Source: CAWCWK01 sp963842125 (GTDB lineage: Bacteria > Pseudomonadota > Alphaproteobacteria > Rhizobiales > CAWCWK01). From it: a DNA stretch of 64,000 bases. The stretch is from assembly GCA_963842125.1 (NCBI GenBank), contig CAWJFE010000001.1, positions 1,302,001 through 1,366,000 on the forward strand, given 5' to 3'. The notes under the pieces are model-generated. The model did no database searches, was not told the origin of the DNA, and saw only the letters and a list, made by a program, of their open reading frames with translations. A program made the position numbers and the translations under genes. Every line of letters starts with the position of its first letter. Positions within the stretch are counted from its first letter, which is position 1. Of this stretch, positions 52,647 to 60,904 are shown in pieces.

Positions 52647-52673
52647 GGAACACATCGCGCCCTCTATCGTTCC
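52647..52673. promoter_or_regulatory. EcfG promoter (plus), overlapping near-consensus EcfG promoter (minus)
   Basis: Plus strand: GGAAC (52647-52651), 16 nt, CGTT (52668-52671), an exact general-stress sigma promoter, facing the phospholipase D-like gene. Minus strand: GGAAC (52673-52669), 16 nt, TGTT, three of four -10 bases, facing the small membrane protein genes. The two overlap, giving a compact divergent stress promoter. Confidence 0.75.
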
Positions 52674-52889
52674 CGCATGGTGCCCTCGGTCGCAGCGGTG
52701 CCCACGGTACTCGCTCGTGCCGACCGGACTTCGGGTGGCCGCCGTTCACACAATGCGTTGAAATCTCTGACCAGCCGCTCCGAACGTCGCCATCTCGATA
52801 CTCTACTGAGACCTCCCGACTCCAACCCTCTCCGCACCGCCCATCGCCCGCTCCTTTTGCTTCCGCTCCAAGCCACAGGCCTCTCCTCA

Positions 52890-54755
52890 ATGTCCGCATC
52901 CGCCGTGGTTCGCAGCGATACGCCCGCCCGAGACCTCTTTCTGGAGCCGTTCGAAGCGGCGTCGGGGGCGGATCCGCGCGATCACCGCACGCCCGCGCGG
53001 GACGGCAATACGATCGAGCCGCTCATCTCGGCGGCGCAGGTCTATCCCGCCTTGGAGCGCGCTCTGCTGGGCGCCCGGACGTGCGCGCATCTCTCCTTTC
53101 GCATTCTCGATCCCAACATGCGAACCGTCTCGGAGGAGGCATTGGCGCGCGGGCTCACCGATTGGGCGGCGCTCCTCGTCGACGCCGCCCGGCGCGGCGT
53201 GCATGTCCGCTTCCTTCTCTCCGATTTCGATCCGATCATGGGTGCCGACCTCCACCGGCTGACCTGGCGCTCCTACCTGCGGCTGGCCGAGGCGGCGGCC
53301 GATCTCGACGACGAATCGTGGAAGCGACTGGAGATGATCGCCAGCCTCCACGAGGCGCAGGCCGGCGTCGCCGTGCGAGCTCTCTTCTGGCCCATCGTCT
53401 GGCGGCGCCTCTCCGGCCTCGCGGTCGCCCTTCGCGGCGAGACGCGGCACACGATCGGGCGCGCACCGCACGAATTGACCCGCTCGCTGCGCGAAGAGGA
53501 GAACATCTCGCTGCGCGAACTGCCGGGCGTCTGGCAGGTGGTCAACCGGGTCGTCGGCCTGCAGCCGCAGGAGTGGGCCGAGCAGCTCGAGCGCTCCGCC
53601 GAGCACGGCAAGCTCTCGCGCCTCCGGGCGCCGCTCTGGCCACCCGCCAAGCTCTGGCCGGTCACGCATCACCAGAAGCTCGCTCTCTTCGATGAGCGGG
53701 AGATGATCGTCGGCGGGCTCGACGTGAACGAGCGGCGCTATGACGACCCGCATCACGATCAGCCGGCCGAGGACGCCTGGCACGACGTGTCGATCCATGT
53801 CCGCGGCCCCGTCGTCGCCGATGCCGAGCGCCATTTCCGCACGACCTGGAATGCCGAGGCCGAACGCTTCGACGGCGTTCTGGAAGAGCTCGCGCCGCTC
53901 TGGGGCCACCCGCGCGGACTGCCCGGCCCGACGCCCGTGACGGCACCGGCAGCCGTCCCCGGAGAAGCGGCGGCCGCGCGCGTGACGGTTCGCGCGCAAT
54001 TCCTCCGCACCGTCTCGCGGCGGCGGAGCGGCTTCTTCGCTTTCACGCCCATTCGGCTGCGCGGCGATCTCGAAGCGGCGCACCACCGGCTCATCGCGTC
54101 CGCCGAGACGCTTCTCTACATCGAGACGCAGTTCTTTCGTCTGCGCAGTCTCGCCCGGGCCATCGCCAGGCGGGCCGCGGAGGCGCCGAACCTCAAGGTC
54201 ATCGTGCTCCTGCCCAATGCGCCCGAGGACATCGCCTGGGACGACAACGATGGCCCGGACGCCACGCATGGCGAGTTCCTGCAGGTCCGCGCGCTCAACC
54301 TCCTCAAGCGCCGTCTCGGCGACCGGCTCGGCCTCTACATGCTGCGCCAGACCGGCCGCGACGAGGAGGAGGGCCGCGCGCAGGCCTTTGGGACCGGCAT
54401 CGTCTATCTGCACAGCAAGGTGCTGATCGCCGACGACCGCGCGGCGCTCGTCTCGTCGGCCAACATGAACGGGCGCAGCTTTCGCTGGGACACCGAGGCG
54501 GGACTTCTCTGGGAGCAGGGCGCCGACGGTACCAGCGTGCGCGACCTGCGCACCAAGCTCTGGAACGCGCACATCCCCGATGTCGAGGACGGGAGCTATC
54601 CGCTCGAGCGGGGGTTCGAGACGTGGCGAGCCGAGAGCGGCGCGGACCTCGCCCGGCCGCCCGAAGCGCGGCGCAACTTCATCGCGCCCTATCAGATCGG
54701 CCGGGCGCGCCGTTTCGCCAAGCGCAGTCTCTTCATCCCGGACGACATGATCTGA
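52890..54755 (+). CDS. Phospholipase D-like protein (two HKD motifs)
   Basis: This 621-residue protein has both PLD-superfamily motifs intact: HHQKLALFDE (HxKx4D, about residue 265) and LHSKVLIADD...SSANMNGRS (about residue 510). It should cleave or transfer phosphodiesters, for example in phospholipids. No signal peptide is seen. The frame is open upstream to 52533; I choose ATG 52890, although its SD is weak. ATG 52677 lies about where the EcfG transcript would begin, so a longer leaderless form cannot be excluded. Confidence 0.82.
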   Translation: MSASAVVRSDTPARDLFLEPFEAASGADPRDHRTPARDGNTIEPLISAAQVYPALERALLGARTCAHLSFRILDPNMRTVSEEALARGLTDWAALLVDAARRGVHVRFLLSDFDPIMGADLHRLTWRSYLRLAEAAADLDDESWKRLEMIASLHEAQAGVAVRALFWPIVWRRLSGLAVALRGETRHTIGRAPHELTRSLREEENISLRELPGVWQVVNRVVGLQPQEWAEQLERSAEHGKLSRLRAPLWPPAKLWPVTHHQKLALFDEREMIVGGLDVNERRYDDPHHDQPAEDAWHDVSIHVRGPVVADAERHFRTTWNAEAERFDGVLEELAPLWGHPRGLPGPTPVTAPAAVPGEAAAARVTVRAQFLRTVSRRRSGFFAFTPIRLRGDLEAAHHRLIASAETLLYIETQFFRLRSLARAIARRAAEAPNLKVIVLLPNAPEDIAWDDNDGPDATHGEFLQVRALNLLKRRLGDRLGLYMLRQTGRDEEEGRAQAFGTGIVYLHSKVLIADDRAALVSSANMNGRSFRWDTEAGLLWEQGADGTSVRDLRTKLWNAHIPDVEDGSYPLERGFETWRAESGADLARPPEARRNFIAPYQIGRARRFAKRSLFIPDDMI

Positions 54756-54765
54756 CGTCCGTCAG

Positions 54766-55812
54766 TCAGGAGGGCTCTTCGACGAGCTTGGCGACCGTGC
54801 GCTCGGCGCGGGTGACGCCGTGGCCGCTGCGCGAGGCGGCATAGGCATCAGCGAGATCGCCGGTCTCGAAGCCCTCGACGATCCGATCGTGCACGTAGGA
54901 CTTGCGGGCGACGGCCGGCGTGTTGGCGAGATCCTCGGCCACTTGCTTCACGACCCCATTGACCTGGCGGGCACGGCGTCGATCGGTGTCGGCGGGCTCG
55001 ACGCTCGCCAGCCGCTCGGCGGCCTTGGCGCTGGCGGCCAGCGTTCGGAAGTCCTTGGCCGTCACCGGCACGCCCGCGATTTCGGCGAGGTAGGCGTTGA
55101 CGTCGGGCGCGGTGACGGCCCGGACGGCGCCCGCCTCGTCGCGGTATTGAAAGGCGCGTCGGCCGGGTAGCTTCGAGAGGCTCTTCAAAGCCTTGGCGAG
55201 GCTCGAACTCTCGACGCGCTTGGCGATCGTCTTGCCGGCTTTGCCCGTGAAGCGGAGCGCCAGCGCGCGCCCCTTCGCCTTGATCTGGCGCTTCAGCAGC
55301 GTCGTCGCGCCGCGCGTCCGGTTGGCTTTCAGATAACCGTCGTTGCCGATGCGGACATGGGCGCTGTCGATCAGCCGAACGGTCGCGGCCAGCGCGCGGG
55401 CTCGCGGCGCACCCCGCGCCTTGATATCGCGCGACACCTGCCGGCGGATCCGGGGCAGCACGCGGATGAGGCGCGAGAGGCGCAACGCCTTCTCGCGCTC
55501 GCGGACCTGATCCCAGTCGGGATGATAGCGATATTGCACCCGCCCGGCCTCATCCGTACCGACGGCCTGGAGGTGACTGTTGGGTTCGGGCGAGACGCGC
55601 ACATCGCGATAGGCGGGGGGTATGGCCAGCGCATTGAGACGCGCGATCGCGTGGGGATTGGAGATCTCGCGGCGCCGCGCGTTCCGATAGACGGGTCTGA
55701 CGGTGCCGTCGTCGGCGGGAGCCATCTCCCGGGTCCAGGTCAGCGCGTCCGTCTCGACGATGTCGAGACCGATTTCGGCCGCAGCCTGCGCAATGCTGAA
55801 AGCCTCGGCCAT
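54766..55812 (-). CDS. DNA topoisomerase IB (poxvirus/eukaryote-like)
   Basis: This 348-residue enzyme relaxes supercoils through a 3'-phosphotyrosyl intermediate. The catalytic Tyr is Tyr306 in ARKSYVHDRI. The core has Arg/Lys residues in IRIGNDGYLKANRTRGATTL and the PPAYRDVRVS segment typical of bacterial TopIB. It is often part of the general stress or radiation response in alphaproteobacteria. A perfect EcfG promoter lies 57 bp upstream of its start. Confidence 0.9.
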   Translation of the reverse strand: MAEAFSIAQAAAEIGLDIVETDALTWTREMAPADDGTVRPVYRNARRREISNPHAIARLNALAIPPAYRDVRVSPEPNSHLQAVGTDEAGRVQYRYHPDWDQVREREKALRLSRLIRVLPRIRRQVSRDIKARGAPRARALAATVRLIDSAHVRIGNDGYLKANRTRGATTLLKRQIKAKGRALALRFTGKAGKTIAKRVESSSLAKALKSLSKLPGRRAFQYRDEAGAVRAVTAPDVNAYLAEIAGVPVTAKDFRTLAASAKAAERLASVEPADTDRRRARQVNGVVKQVAEDLANTPAVARKSYVHDRIVEGFETGDLADAYAASRSGHGVTRAERTVAKLVEEPS

Positions 55813-55868
55813 CGGGATCCCTGCCGGGGAAATGGATCAAGCATCGGCGGATGCCGGGCCTCCTTGCA

Positions 55869-55893
55869 AACGGACGGTGCTGGTCAAGGTTCC
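55869..55893 (-). promoter_or_regulatory. EcfG promoter for topoisomerase IB
   Basis: On the minus strand GGAAC (55893-55889), 16 nt, CGTT (55872-55869) matches the consensus exactly. The -10 box ends 57 bp upstream of the topoisomerase start codon. Confidence 0.8.
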
Positions 55894-55908
55894 GCCGCGC
55901 GGCACGCT

Positions 55909-55934
55909 GGAACCGAAGCTTCGCCCGCGGCGTT
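55909..55934 (+). promoter_or_regulatory. EcfG promoter for the small ORF and PNPOx-fold gene
   Basis: GGAAC (55909-55913), 17 nt, CGTT (55931-55934) on the plus strand, an exact consensus. It lies 16 bp from the oppositely directed EcfG promoter of the topoisomerase gene, and about 90 bp before the 57-residue ORF. Confidence 0.8.
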
Positions 55935-56023
55935 GACGCGCCGATGGGACCTCGCCGGTCCCTACCATCGGGGGCACGCCAAGGCGGGCTTCGCGAGCGT
56001 ATCCAGTACCGAAGGACGACCCG

Positions 56024-56197
56024 ATGCCGAGCTTCCTACAGCAGACCTCAGTCCCGCACGCCGCGCGGCGCCGGCAGTCTCTGCCCCTGAGCGCGGCCCG
56101 TGTTCGGGATGCCAGAAACGCCGGCCTGTCCGAATTCGGTCTCTTCCTCGCCAGCTTCGGCGTCGTCGTCGCGCTGGCCTGGAGCCTTCTCGGCTAG
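56024..56197 (+). CDS. 57-residue single-helix membrane peptide
   Basis: A short ORF with a GAAGGA ribosome site 7 nt before its ATG. The product has a basic N-terminal half (RRRQ, ARVRDAR) and a C-terminal helix (FGLFLASFGVVVALAWSLL). It sits between a perfect EcfG promoter and the PNPOx-fold gene (39-bp gap), so it would be co-expressed in stress. Small TM peptides of this kind are usually left unannotated. Function unknown. Confidence 0.6.
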   Translation: MPSFLQQTSVPHAARRRQSLPLSAARVRDARNAGLSEFGLFLASFGVVVALAWSLLG

Positions 56198-56236
56198 CCG
56201 CGCCCCGACATCACGAACCCTGAAGGAGCTTTTTCC

Positions 56237-56722
56237 ATGTCCGACGACAAGGTCGAGAAGGTCTGGTCGATGGCCGACGCCATCCAGATCTGCATGATGA
56301 CCACCCGCGATGGCGACACGCTGCGCGCGCGCCCGATGCAGGCCATCGTGCGCAAGGATGAAGACGCCATCTGGTTCTTCGCCGATGTGCGCGACCACAA
56401 GGATGAGGAAGTCTGGGCACACCCGGAGACCTGCCTCGCCTTCCAGTCCGAATCGCAGAAGGACTATCTCTCGATCTCGGGCCGCACGATCATGCTGAAC
56501 GATCGGGCCAAGATGGAAGAGCTCTTCGTGCCGGCCGCCAAGGCCTATTTTCCCGATGGCACGGATGACCCGAACATGCGCCTGCTGCGCTTCACGCCGG
56601 AGCAAGGCGAGTACTGGGACAGCCATTCGAGCCGCATCGTCACGGCCGTGAAGATGGCCGCCGCGATGGTGCGGGGCGACCGTCCCGATCTCGGTAGCAA
56701 CGAGAAGGTCCAGATCGCCTGA
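56237..56722 (+). CDS. Pyridoxamine 5'-phosphate oxidase-fold general stress protein (GSP26 family)
   Basis: This 161-residue split-barrel flavin-binding protein resembles general stress protein 26: MADAIQICMMTTRDGDTLRA, then AIWFFADVRDHKDEEV. The strand motif CLAFQSESQKDYLSISGRT is characteristic. Relatives bind FMN/FAD or heme-like cofactors; their activity is uncertain. It has an SD (AAGGAG). An intrinsic terminator ends the transcript, and an EcfG promoter lies upstream of the preceding small ORF. Confidence 0.85.
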   Translation: MSDDKVEKVWSMADAIQICMMTTRDGDTLRARPMQAIVRKDEDAIWFFADVRDHKDEEVWAHPETCLAFQSESQKDYLSISGRTIMLNDRAKMEELFVPAAKAYFPDGTDDPNMRLLRFTPEQGEYWDSHSSRIVTAVKMAAAMVRGDRPDLGSNEKVQIA

Positions 56723-56751
56723 GGGCGACGGACGAGCGATATCAGCGAGAG

Positions 56752-56785
56752 GCCGCGCCCCAGCCGGGGACGCGGCTTTTCTTTT
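56752..56785 (+). terminator. Intrinsic terminator after the PNPOx-fold gene
   Basis: A GC-rich stem (GCCGCGCCCC with GGGG-A-CGCGGC, 56752-56776, one bulge) is followed by TTTTCTTTT. It lies 29 bp past the stop codon. Confidence 0.8.
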
Positions 56786-56837
56786 GTGGTGCCTTCGAGA
56801 ATGATCGCTCCGACGAGACGCGAGGCCGCGCGAGGCG

Positions 56838-58019
56838 ATGAGCGACACCGATCCGACGACCCTCCAACCGGACCCGTCCGCCCCCGATAGCCCGCATCGC
56901 AGCGGCGCCCGGCCGATCCGCCTGCGTTCGGCCGTCGAGAACGGCTCGAAGCTCGGGCTGATCGGCGGCTTCGTCATCCTCTTCGTCGCGGCGCTCGATG
57001 CGATCAGCTTCCTCGCCGTCCCGATCGTGCTCGCGCTCATCATAGGCCTGACGCTCGGGCCGACGCAGGAGCGGCTGGAGCGGCGCGCGGGCCTCGCGCC
57101 CATGCCGGCGGCGGGCGTCCTCATGCTGCTGGTGATCGGCACCATCTACCTCGCCGTCCTCATCCTCCTCGCCCCGATCGAGGGCTGGCTGGAGCTCGCG
57201 CCGCAGATCTGGACGGTCCTCCAGGAGCGGCTGGCGGAGTTGCAGCGGGTTCTCCTCCGGGTCGGGCGCGCCGCGCAGCAGTTGGGCGGAAGCACGGTGC
57301 CGCGCACGCCGCGCCTGATCCAACCCGGCCTGCCCAACGAGCTGCTCTCTACGGTCGCCGTCACGGTGCCGTCGCTCCTGGCGCAGGTCGTGCTCTTCGC
57401 CGGCACGCTCTTCTTCTATCTCGCCACGCGAACCCGGCTTCGGGTCGGCCTTCTATCGCTCTGCGTCTCGCGCCGGGCGCGCCTGATGACGGCGCACATC
57501 CTGCGCGATCTCGAGCGCAGGATCTCGGCCTATCTGGGCACCATCACGCTCATCAACATCGCCTTCGGCCTCGTCGTCACCGGCGTTCTCTGGGCGCTCG
57601 GCATGCCGACGCCGGCGCTCTGGGGCGCTCTGGCGACGCTCTTCAACTATGCGCTCTATCTTGGCCCCGTAGCCCTGGCCGCGATTCTCTTCGCGGTCGC
57701 GCTCGCCGTCTACGAGAATGCGCTGGCCGCGCTCGTCGTCCCGCTCGCCTATCTCGGCGTCAACGCCATCGAGGGCAATCTCGTCACGCCGGCCCTTGTC
57801 GGCCAGCGGCTCTCGATCAGCCCGCTCCTCGTCTTCGTCTCGGTCGCCTTCTGGTACTGGCTCTGGGGCCCGGTCGGCGGTCTCATCGCGGTCCCGATCG
57901 TGATCATCGCGACGGTGATCGTCGGCCACGTGCTGGCCCCCCACCTCGTCGACCGCCAGCCCCACCTCACCCCACGCGAGAAGCTCCGGCGCGCCCGCTC
58001 CGCCGGGCGGCAGACCTGA
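56838..58019 (+). CDS. AI-2E (PerM) family transporter
   Basis: This 393-residue membrane protein has about seven to eight hydrophobic segments. The PerM-type core includes IRLRSAVENG at the start, LALIIGLTLGPTQERLERR, LITLINIAFGLVV-like (TLINIAFGLVVTGVLWALG) and the C-terminal EGNLVTPALVGQRLSISPLL. The family includes sodium/proton antiporters and permeases named for AI-2 export; the substrate here is unknown. It converges on the sensor kinase gene. Confidence 0.85.
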   Translation: MSDTDPTTLQPDPSAPDSPHRSGARPIRLRSAVENGSKLGLIGGFVILFVAALDAISFLAVPIVLALIIGLTLGPTQERLERRAGLAPMPAAGVLMLLVIGTIYLAVLILLAPIEGWLELAPQIWTVLQERLAELQRVLLRVGRAAQQLGGSTVPRTPRLIQPGLPNELLSTVAVTVPSLLAQVVLFAGTLFFYLATRTRLRVGLLSLCVSRRARLMTAHILRDLERRISAYLGTITLINIAFGLVVTGVLWALGMPTPALWGALATLFNYALYLGPVALAAILFAVALAVYENALAALVVPLAYLGVNAIEGNLVTPALVGQRLSISPLLVFVSVAFWYWLWGPVGGLIAVPIVIIATVIVGHVLAPHLVDRQPHLTPREKLRRARSAGRQT

Positions 58020-58026
58020 GAGGCCG

Positions 58027-59703
58027 TCAGTCGGCCGACTTCGAGAAGGAGAGCCGCTCGACCGGCACGCGAACGCGGGCGCGGTAGAAGGGGGTCTCCT
58101 CGTGGGTCTCCATGTCCGCGTCGATCTGGTTGAGGAAGGCCCGCACGAAGCGCTTCGGCAGACCGCCCTTGCTGTCGGCCTCCTCTAGGAGGGGGGCTGG
58201 GCCCGCGATGAAGACGTTGAGCCCCGCAACCCCCGCCAGCATATCCACGCGCACCGGCGCGTAGACCCGCTCGGCCTCGCCGAAGACCGGCACGAGGAGT
58301 TCCGTCATCAGGAGGCCGAGCGCGACGGCGCTGTCGAGATCGACAGAGACGCCGGCAATCGCGACGTCGCCTTCCAGAAGGCTGGCGGGCATGCCGGTAC
58401 TGCGCAGGAGGTGGGCCGTCACCTGCTCGATCAACTCGTCGAGCGGAACGTCGCTGATCTCGCCCGTCGCATAGGAGATGCGATAGGCGGTCGCCATCGC
58501 CGCCACATGGTCCTCGGGGTAGCGCAGCACCCGGCCGACCTCTTCGGGCAGCGAGCGGCGCTGCAGCGAGAGAAGGCTGCTGATGACCTGGAAATTGTTC
58601 TTCACCCGGTGATGAAGCTCTCGCAGCAACCGGCGCTGCTCGGTGACGGCGCGCTCGGCCTCGCGCGTGCGGGCCTCGATCCGCTCCGCCATGTCGTTGA
58701 GGCTCCCGCCCAGCCGCCTCAACTCGTCGGGTGTGTCGGCATCGAAGGGAATGCGCGCGCCGAGGTCGCCGCTAGCAAGCCGTCCCGCCGTCTCCTCGAC
58801 CGAGCGCAGCCGGCGCAGAACGACGAACTCCATCGCGGCCCAGGCCGAGAGAATGCCCAGGAGGAGGATTGTGAGAAGGAGACCCACCGTGGTGATGAGC
58901 CGCGCACGGGGATGGCCGAAATAGTCGGCCGACGGTATCGCGAAGACCGAGGCGACGCCGTAGATATCTCGAGGTCCCAGCGCGAACCGGTAGGGGACGC
59001 GCTCGCGCGTCTCGCCATCGAAGATCGCGGGTCCGTCCCCCGGGCCGAGCGGCCAGGCGTCGAGCTGCCAGATCGGGCTCGCCGCGACCGGGCGCCATTC
59101 CTCGATGAAGGCGCCGATCTCGGCGCTCTCCAGTCCTACGGGGCGCTCGAGATCGAGCGGCCTCAGCGTCGCTTCCACCCGCCGACCGCCGCCGAGCGTA
59201 TGGATGACGCGCGTTGCGAGTTCGTCGGTCGCATGGCCACCATCCACGCCCTGCCTCTGTTCGACCGAGCGAAAGCTGCATCCCGTGTCGGTCTCGCCAT
59301 CGTAGACCGAAGCCGTCTGCCAGATGTTTCCGGCGTTCAGTTGCTCCAGTCGCGATTGGCAGGCGGCGGGACCATCGGCGAGGCCCGCGGCCAGGCTCTG
59401 GGAGAGAAGCGCCGAGCGCGCGAGGTTCGCATCGCGCAACTCGTCCAGCCGCTCCAGATAGCGCAGCATCGCCGTGTCCTGCCGGTGGAGACTTTCGCGA
59501 TAGCTCAGCCCGGCGACGCCCACCATGATCGCCGCGACCGGCAGGAACACGAGGGCCAGCACGAGAGCGACACGAGTGCCGATCGAACGCGGACGAAACG
59601 CGCTCAAACGATCCTTACGAAGGTGACGAGCCGTGACCCGAGCGATGCGTAACGCTCGCCTGATAGGACTTTCGTCCGGCGCTGTTCGGGTCTCGTGAGG
59701 CAC
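58027..59703 (-). CDS. HisKA_2-type sensor kinase, probable general-stress partner of PhyR, degenerate ATPase domain
   Basis: This 558-residue membrane protein has two helices (about 44-66 and 270-292) flanking a periplasmic sensor domain of about 200 residues. A HAMP domain follows (VEETAGRLASGDLGARIPFD), then the HisKA_2 box RELHHRVKNNFQVISSLLSL with the phospho-acceptor His (about 370). The ATP-binding domain looks eroded: the N-box region reads LMTELLVPVFGEAE in place of NELVTNALKHAF, and no clear G-box DxGxG is present. It may signal as a phosphatase or pseudokinase. Location beside ecfG-nepR-phyR supports a role in that pathway. Confidence 0.82.
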   Translation of the reverse strand: MPHETRTAPDESPIRRALRIARVTARHLRKDRLSAFRPRSIGTRVALVLALVFLPVAAIMVGVAGLSYRESLHRQDTAMLRYLERLDELRDANLARSALLSQSLAAGLADGPAACQSRLEQLNAGNIWQTASVYDGETDTGCSFRSVEQRQGVDGGHATDELATRVIHTLGGGRRVEATLRPLDLERPVGLESAEIGAFIEEWRPVAASPIWQLDAWPLGPGDGPAIFDGETRERVPYRFALGPRDIYGVASVFAIPSADYFGHPRARLITTVGLLLTILLLGILSAWAAMEFVVLRRLRSVEETAGRLASGDLGARIPFDADTPDELRRLGGSLNDMAERIEARTREAERAVTEQRRLLRELHHRVKNNFQVISSLLSLQRRSLPEEVGRVLRYPEDHVAAMATAYRISYATGEISDVPLDELIEQVTAHLLRSTGMPASLLEGDVAIAGVSVDLDSAVALGLLMTELLVPVFGEAERVYAPVRVDMLAGVAGLNVFIAGPAPLLEEADSKGGLPKRFVRAFLNQIDADMETHEETPFYRARVRVPVERLSFSKSAD

Positions 59704-59806
59704 ACCGAGGCAAGCGCTTGAACGTCATCGAAGTTCCCGGCGCCAATCTCTCCTGCGACCTTTCGCACAGCATTTTAACGGTCGCAGGTTTTGGCCGCCT
59801 ACAAGA

Positions 59807-60343
59807 TCAGCGACTGGCCAGGACTTCCCTCCTCGGCTCGCCCTTCACCCCGGCGGCCTGGCCGGAGAGAAGGTCGGCCAAACGGTTCCGAGCCCGGTTG
59901 ACGCGGCTCTTCACCGTTCCAATCGCGCAGTCGCAGATCTCGGCCGCTTCCTCGTAGGAGAACCCCGAGGCACCGACGAGGATCAACGCTTCGCGCTGGT
60001 CTTCCGGCAACTTCTTCAGCGCGGCCTGGAAATCCTGCATGTCCATATGGCCGAACTGCTCGGGCACGGTGGCGAGCTTGCCGGCCAGCGCACCGTCGGC
60101 ATCCTCGACCTCGTGGCGGCGCTTGCGGAACTCGGAATAGAAATTGTTGCGCAGGATCGTGAAGAGCCAGGCGCGCATGTTGGTCCCCTCGGTGAAGGAC
60201 GTCATGTTGGCCCAGGCCTTGACCAGCGTTTCCTGCACGAGGTCGTCCGCCCGCTCCGGGTGGTTGCACAGCGACATCGCGAAGGCGCGCAGGGATGGGA
60301 TGGCATTGATCAGATCGTCGCGAAATGCGGGCGATGCCGTCAT
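59807..60343 (-). CDS. ecfG: General stress ECF sigma factor EcfG
   Basis: This 178-residue ECF15-type sigma factor has region 2 at about 12-75 (RADDLVQETLVKAWANMTSF, WLFTILRNNFYSEFRKRR). Region 4 lies at about 110-165 (LPEDQREALILVGASGFSYE, IGTVKSRVNRARNRL). It directs RNA polymerase to GGAAC-N16/17-CGTT promoters. It is held by NepR, encoded 46 bp upstream on the same strand, and freed by phosphorylated PhyR. Confidence 0.93.
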   Translation of the reverse strand: MTASPAFRDDLINAIPSLRAFAMSLCNHPERADDLVQETLVKAWANMTSFTEGTNMRAWLFTILRNNFYSEFRKRRHEVEDADGALAGKLATVPEQFGHMDMQDFQAALKKLPEDQREALILVGASGFSYEEAAEICDCAIGTVKSRVNRARNRLADLLSGQAAGVKGEPRREVLASR

Positions 60344-60389
60344 CGACTAGACCTCGCTCCGGGGAAGGGCCCCGGACTGCGTTTCGTCA

Positions 60390-60644
60390 TCATACTTGAT
60401 CATCGGTCTTGGTGTCTCGCGGCTTTCCGGCCTCGACCCCGTCGAGTTCGCCCAGCAATTCCATAAAGCGATCGGGAACCGCTTCGCGGGTGATGGTATC
60501 GTAATACGCCTTCAAGCGCACGCCGATCTCGACCTGCACGGTTTCATCGACGGAATGGGGCGCGCCTGCGGGAGGCGATCCGGCCCCTGCCGCCGCGGTC
60601 GGCTGGTTCCACCGGCGCTCGTCATCGTCCTTCGACATCCGCAT
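60390..60644 (-). CDS. nepR: Anti-sigma factor NepR
   Basis: This 84-residue protein carries the NepR core IGVRLKAYYDTITREAVPDR followed by FMELLGELD (about residues 41-69), matching the consensus of helix 1, linker and helix 2. A Pro/Ala-rich N-terminus precedes it. It binds EcfG in unstressed cells and phosphorylated PhyR under stress. It has an SD (GTGAGG), and ATG 60644 lies two codons before a second ATG. Confidence 0.9.
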   Translation of the reverse strand: MRMSKDDDERRWNQPTAAAGAGSPPAGAPHSVDETVQVEIGVRLKAYYDTITREAVPDRFMELLGELDGVEAGKPRDTKTDDQV

Positions 60645-60824
60645 CGTATCCTCACGCCGTCCGTCAATATTCCGAAGTCGGGTGGACGATCGAGAGCGCC
60701 GATCGCCTTCCTGCCCCGGTCGCGAGGCGGCGATCCAGCCTGCCCCGCCCGTTGACAGACGTGTTCACACCAAACATGAACCTAGCTAATCGCCAGCGAG
60801 CCGCTTCGTTCCATCCTGACTGGT

Positions 60825-60850
60825 GGAACCAAAACACCGCCCCATTCATT
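60825..60850 (+). promoter_or_regulatory. Near-consensus EcfG promoter upstream of phyR
   Basis: GGAAC (60825-60829), 17 nt, CATT (60847-60850), three of four -10 bases, 54 bp before the phyR start. It would allow feedback activation of phyR. On the minus strand GGAAC (60812-60808) is followed after 16 nt by GATT, weaker, facing nepR-ecfG. Confidence 0.5.
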
Positions 60851-60904
60851 GAATTTCGCGTGTCTGTGCCCATCTGCCTGAGACGCTGCAGGGATTTTTC
60901 TTTT

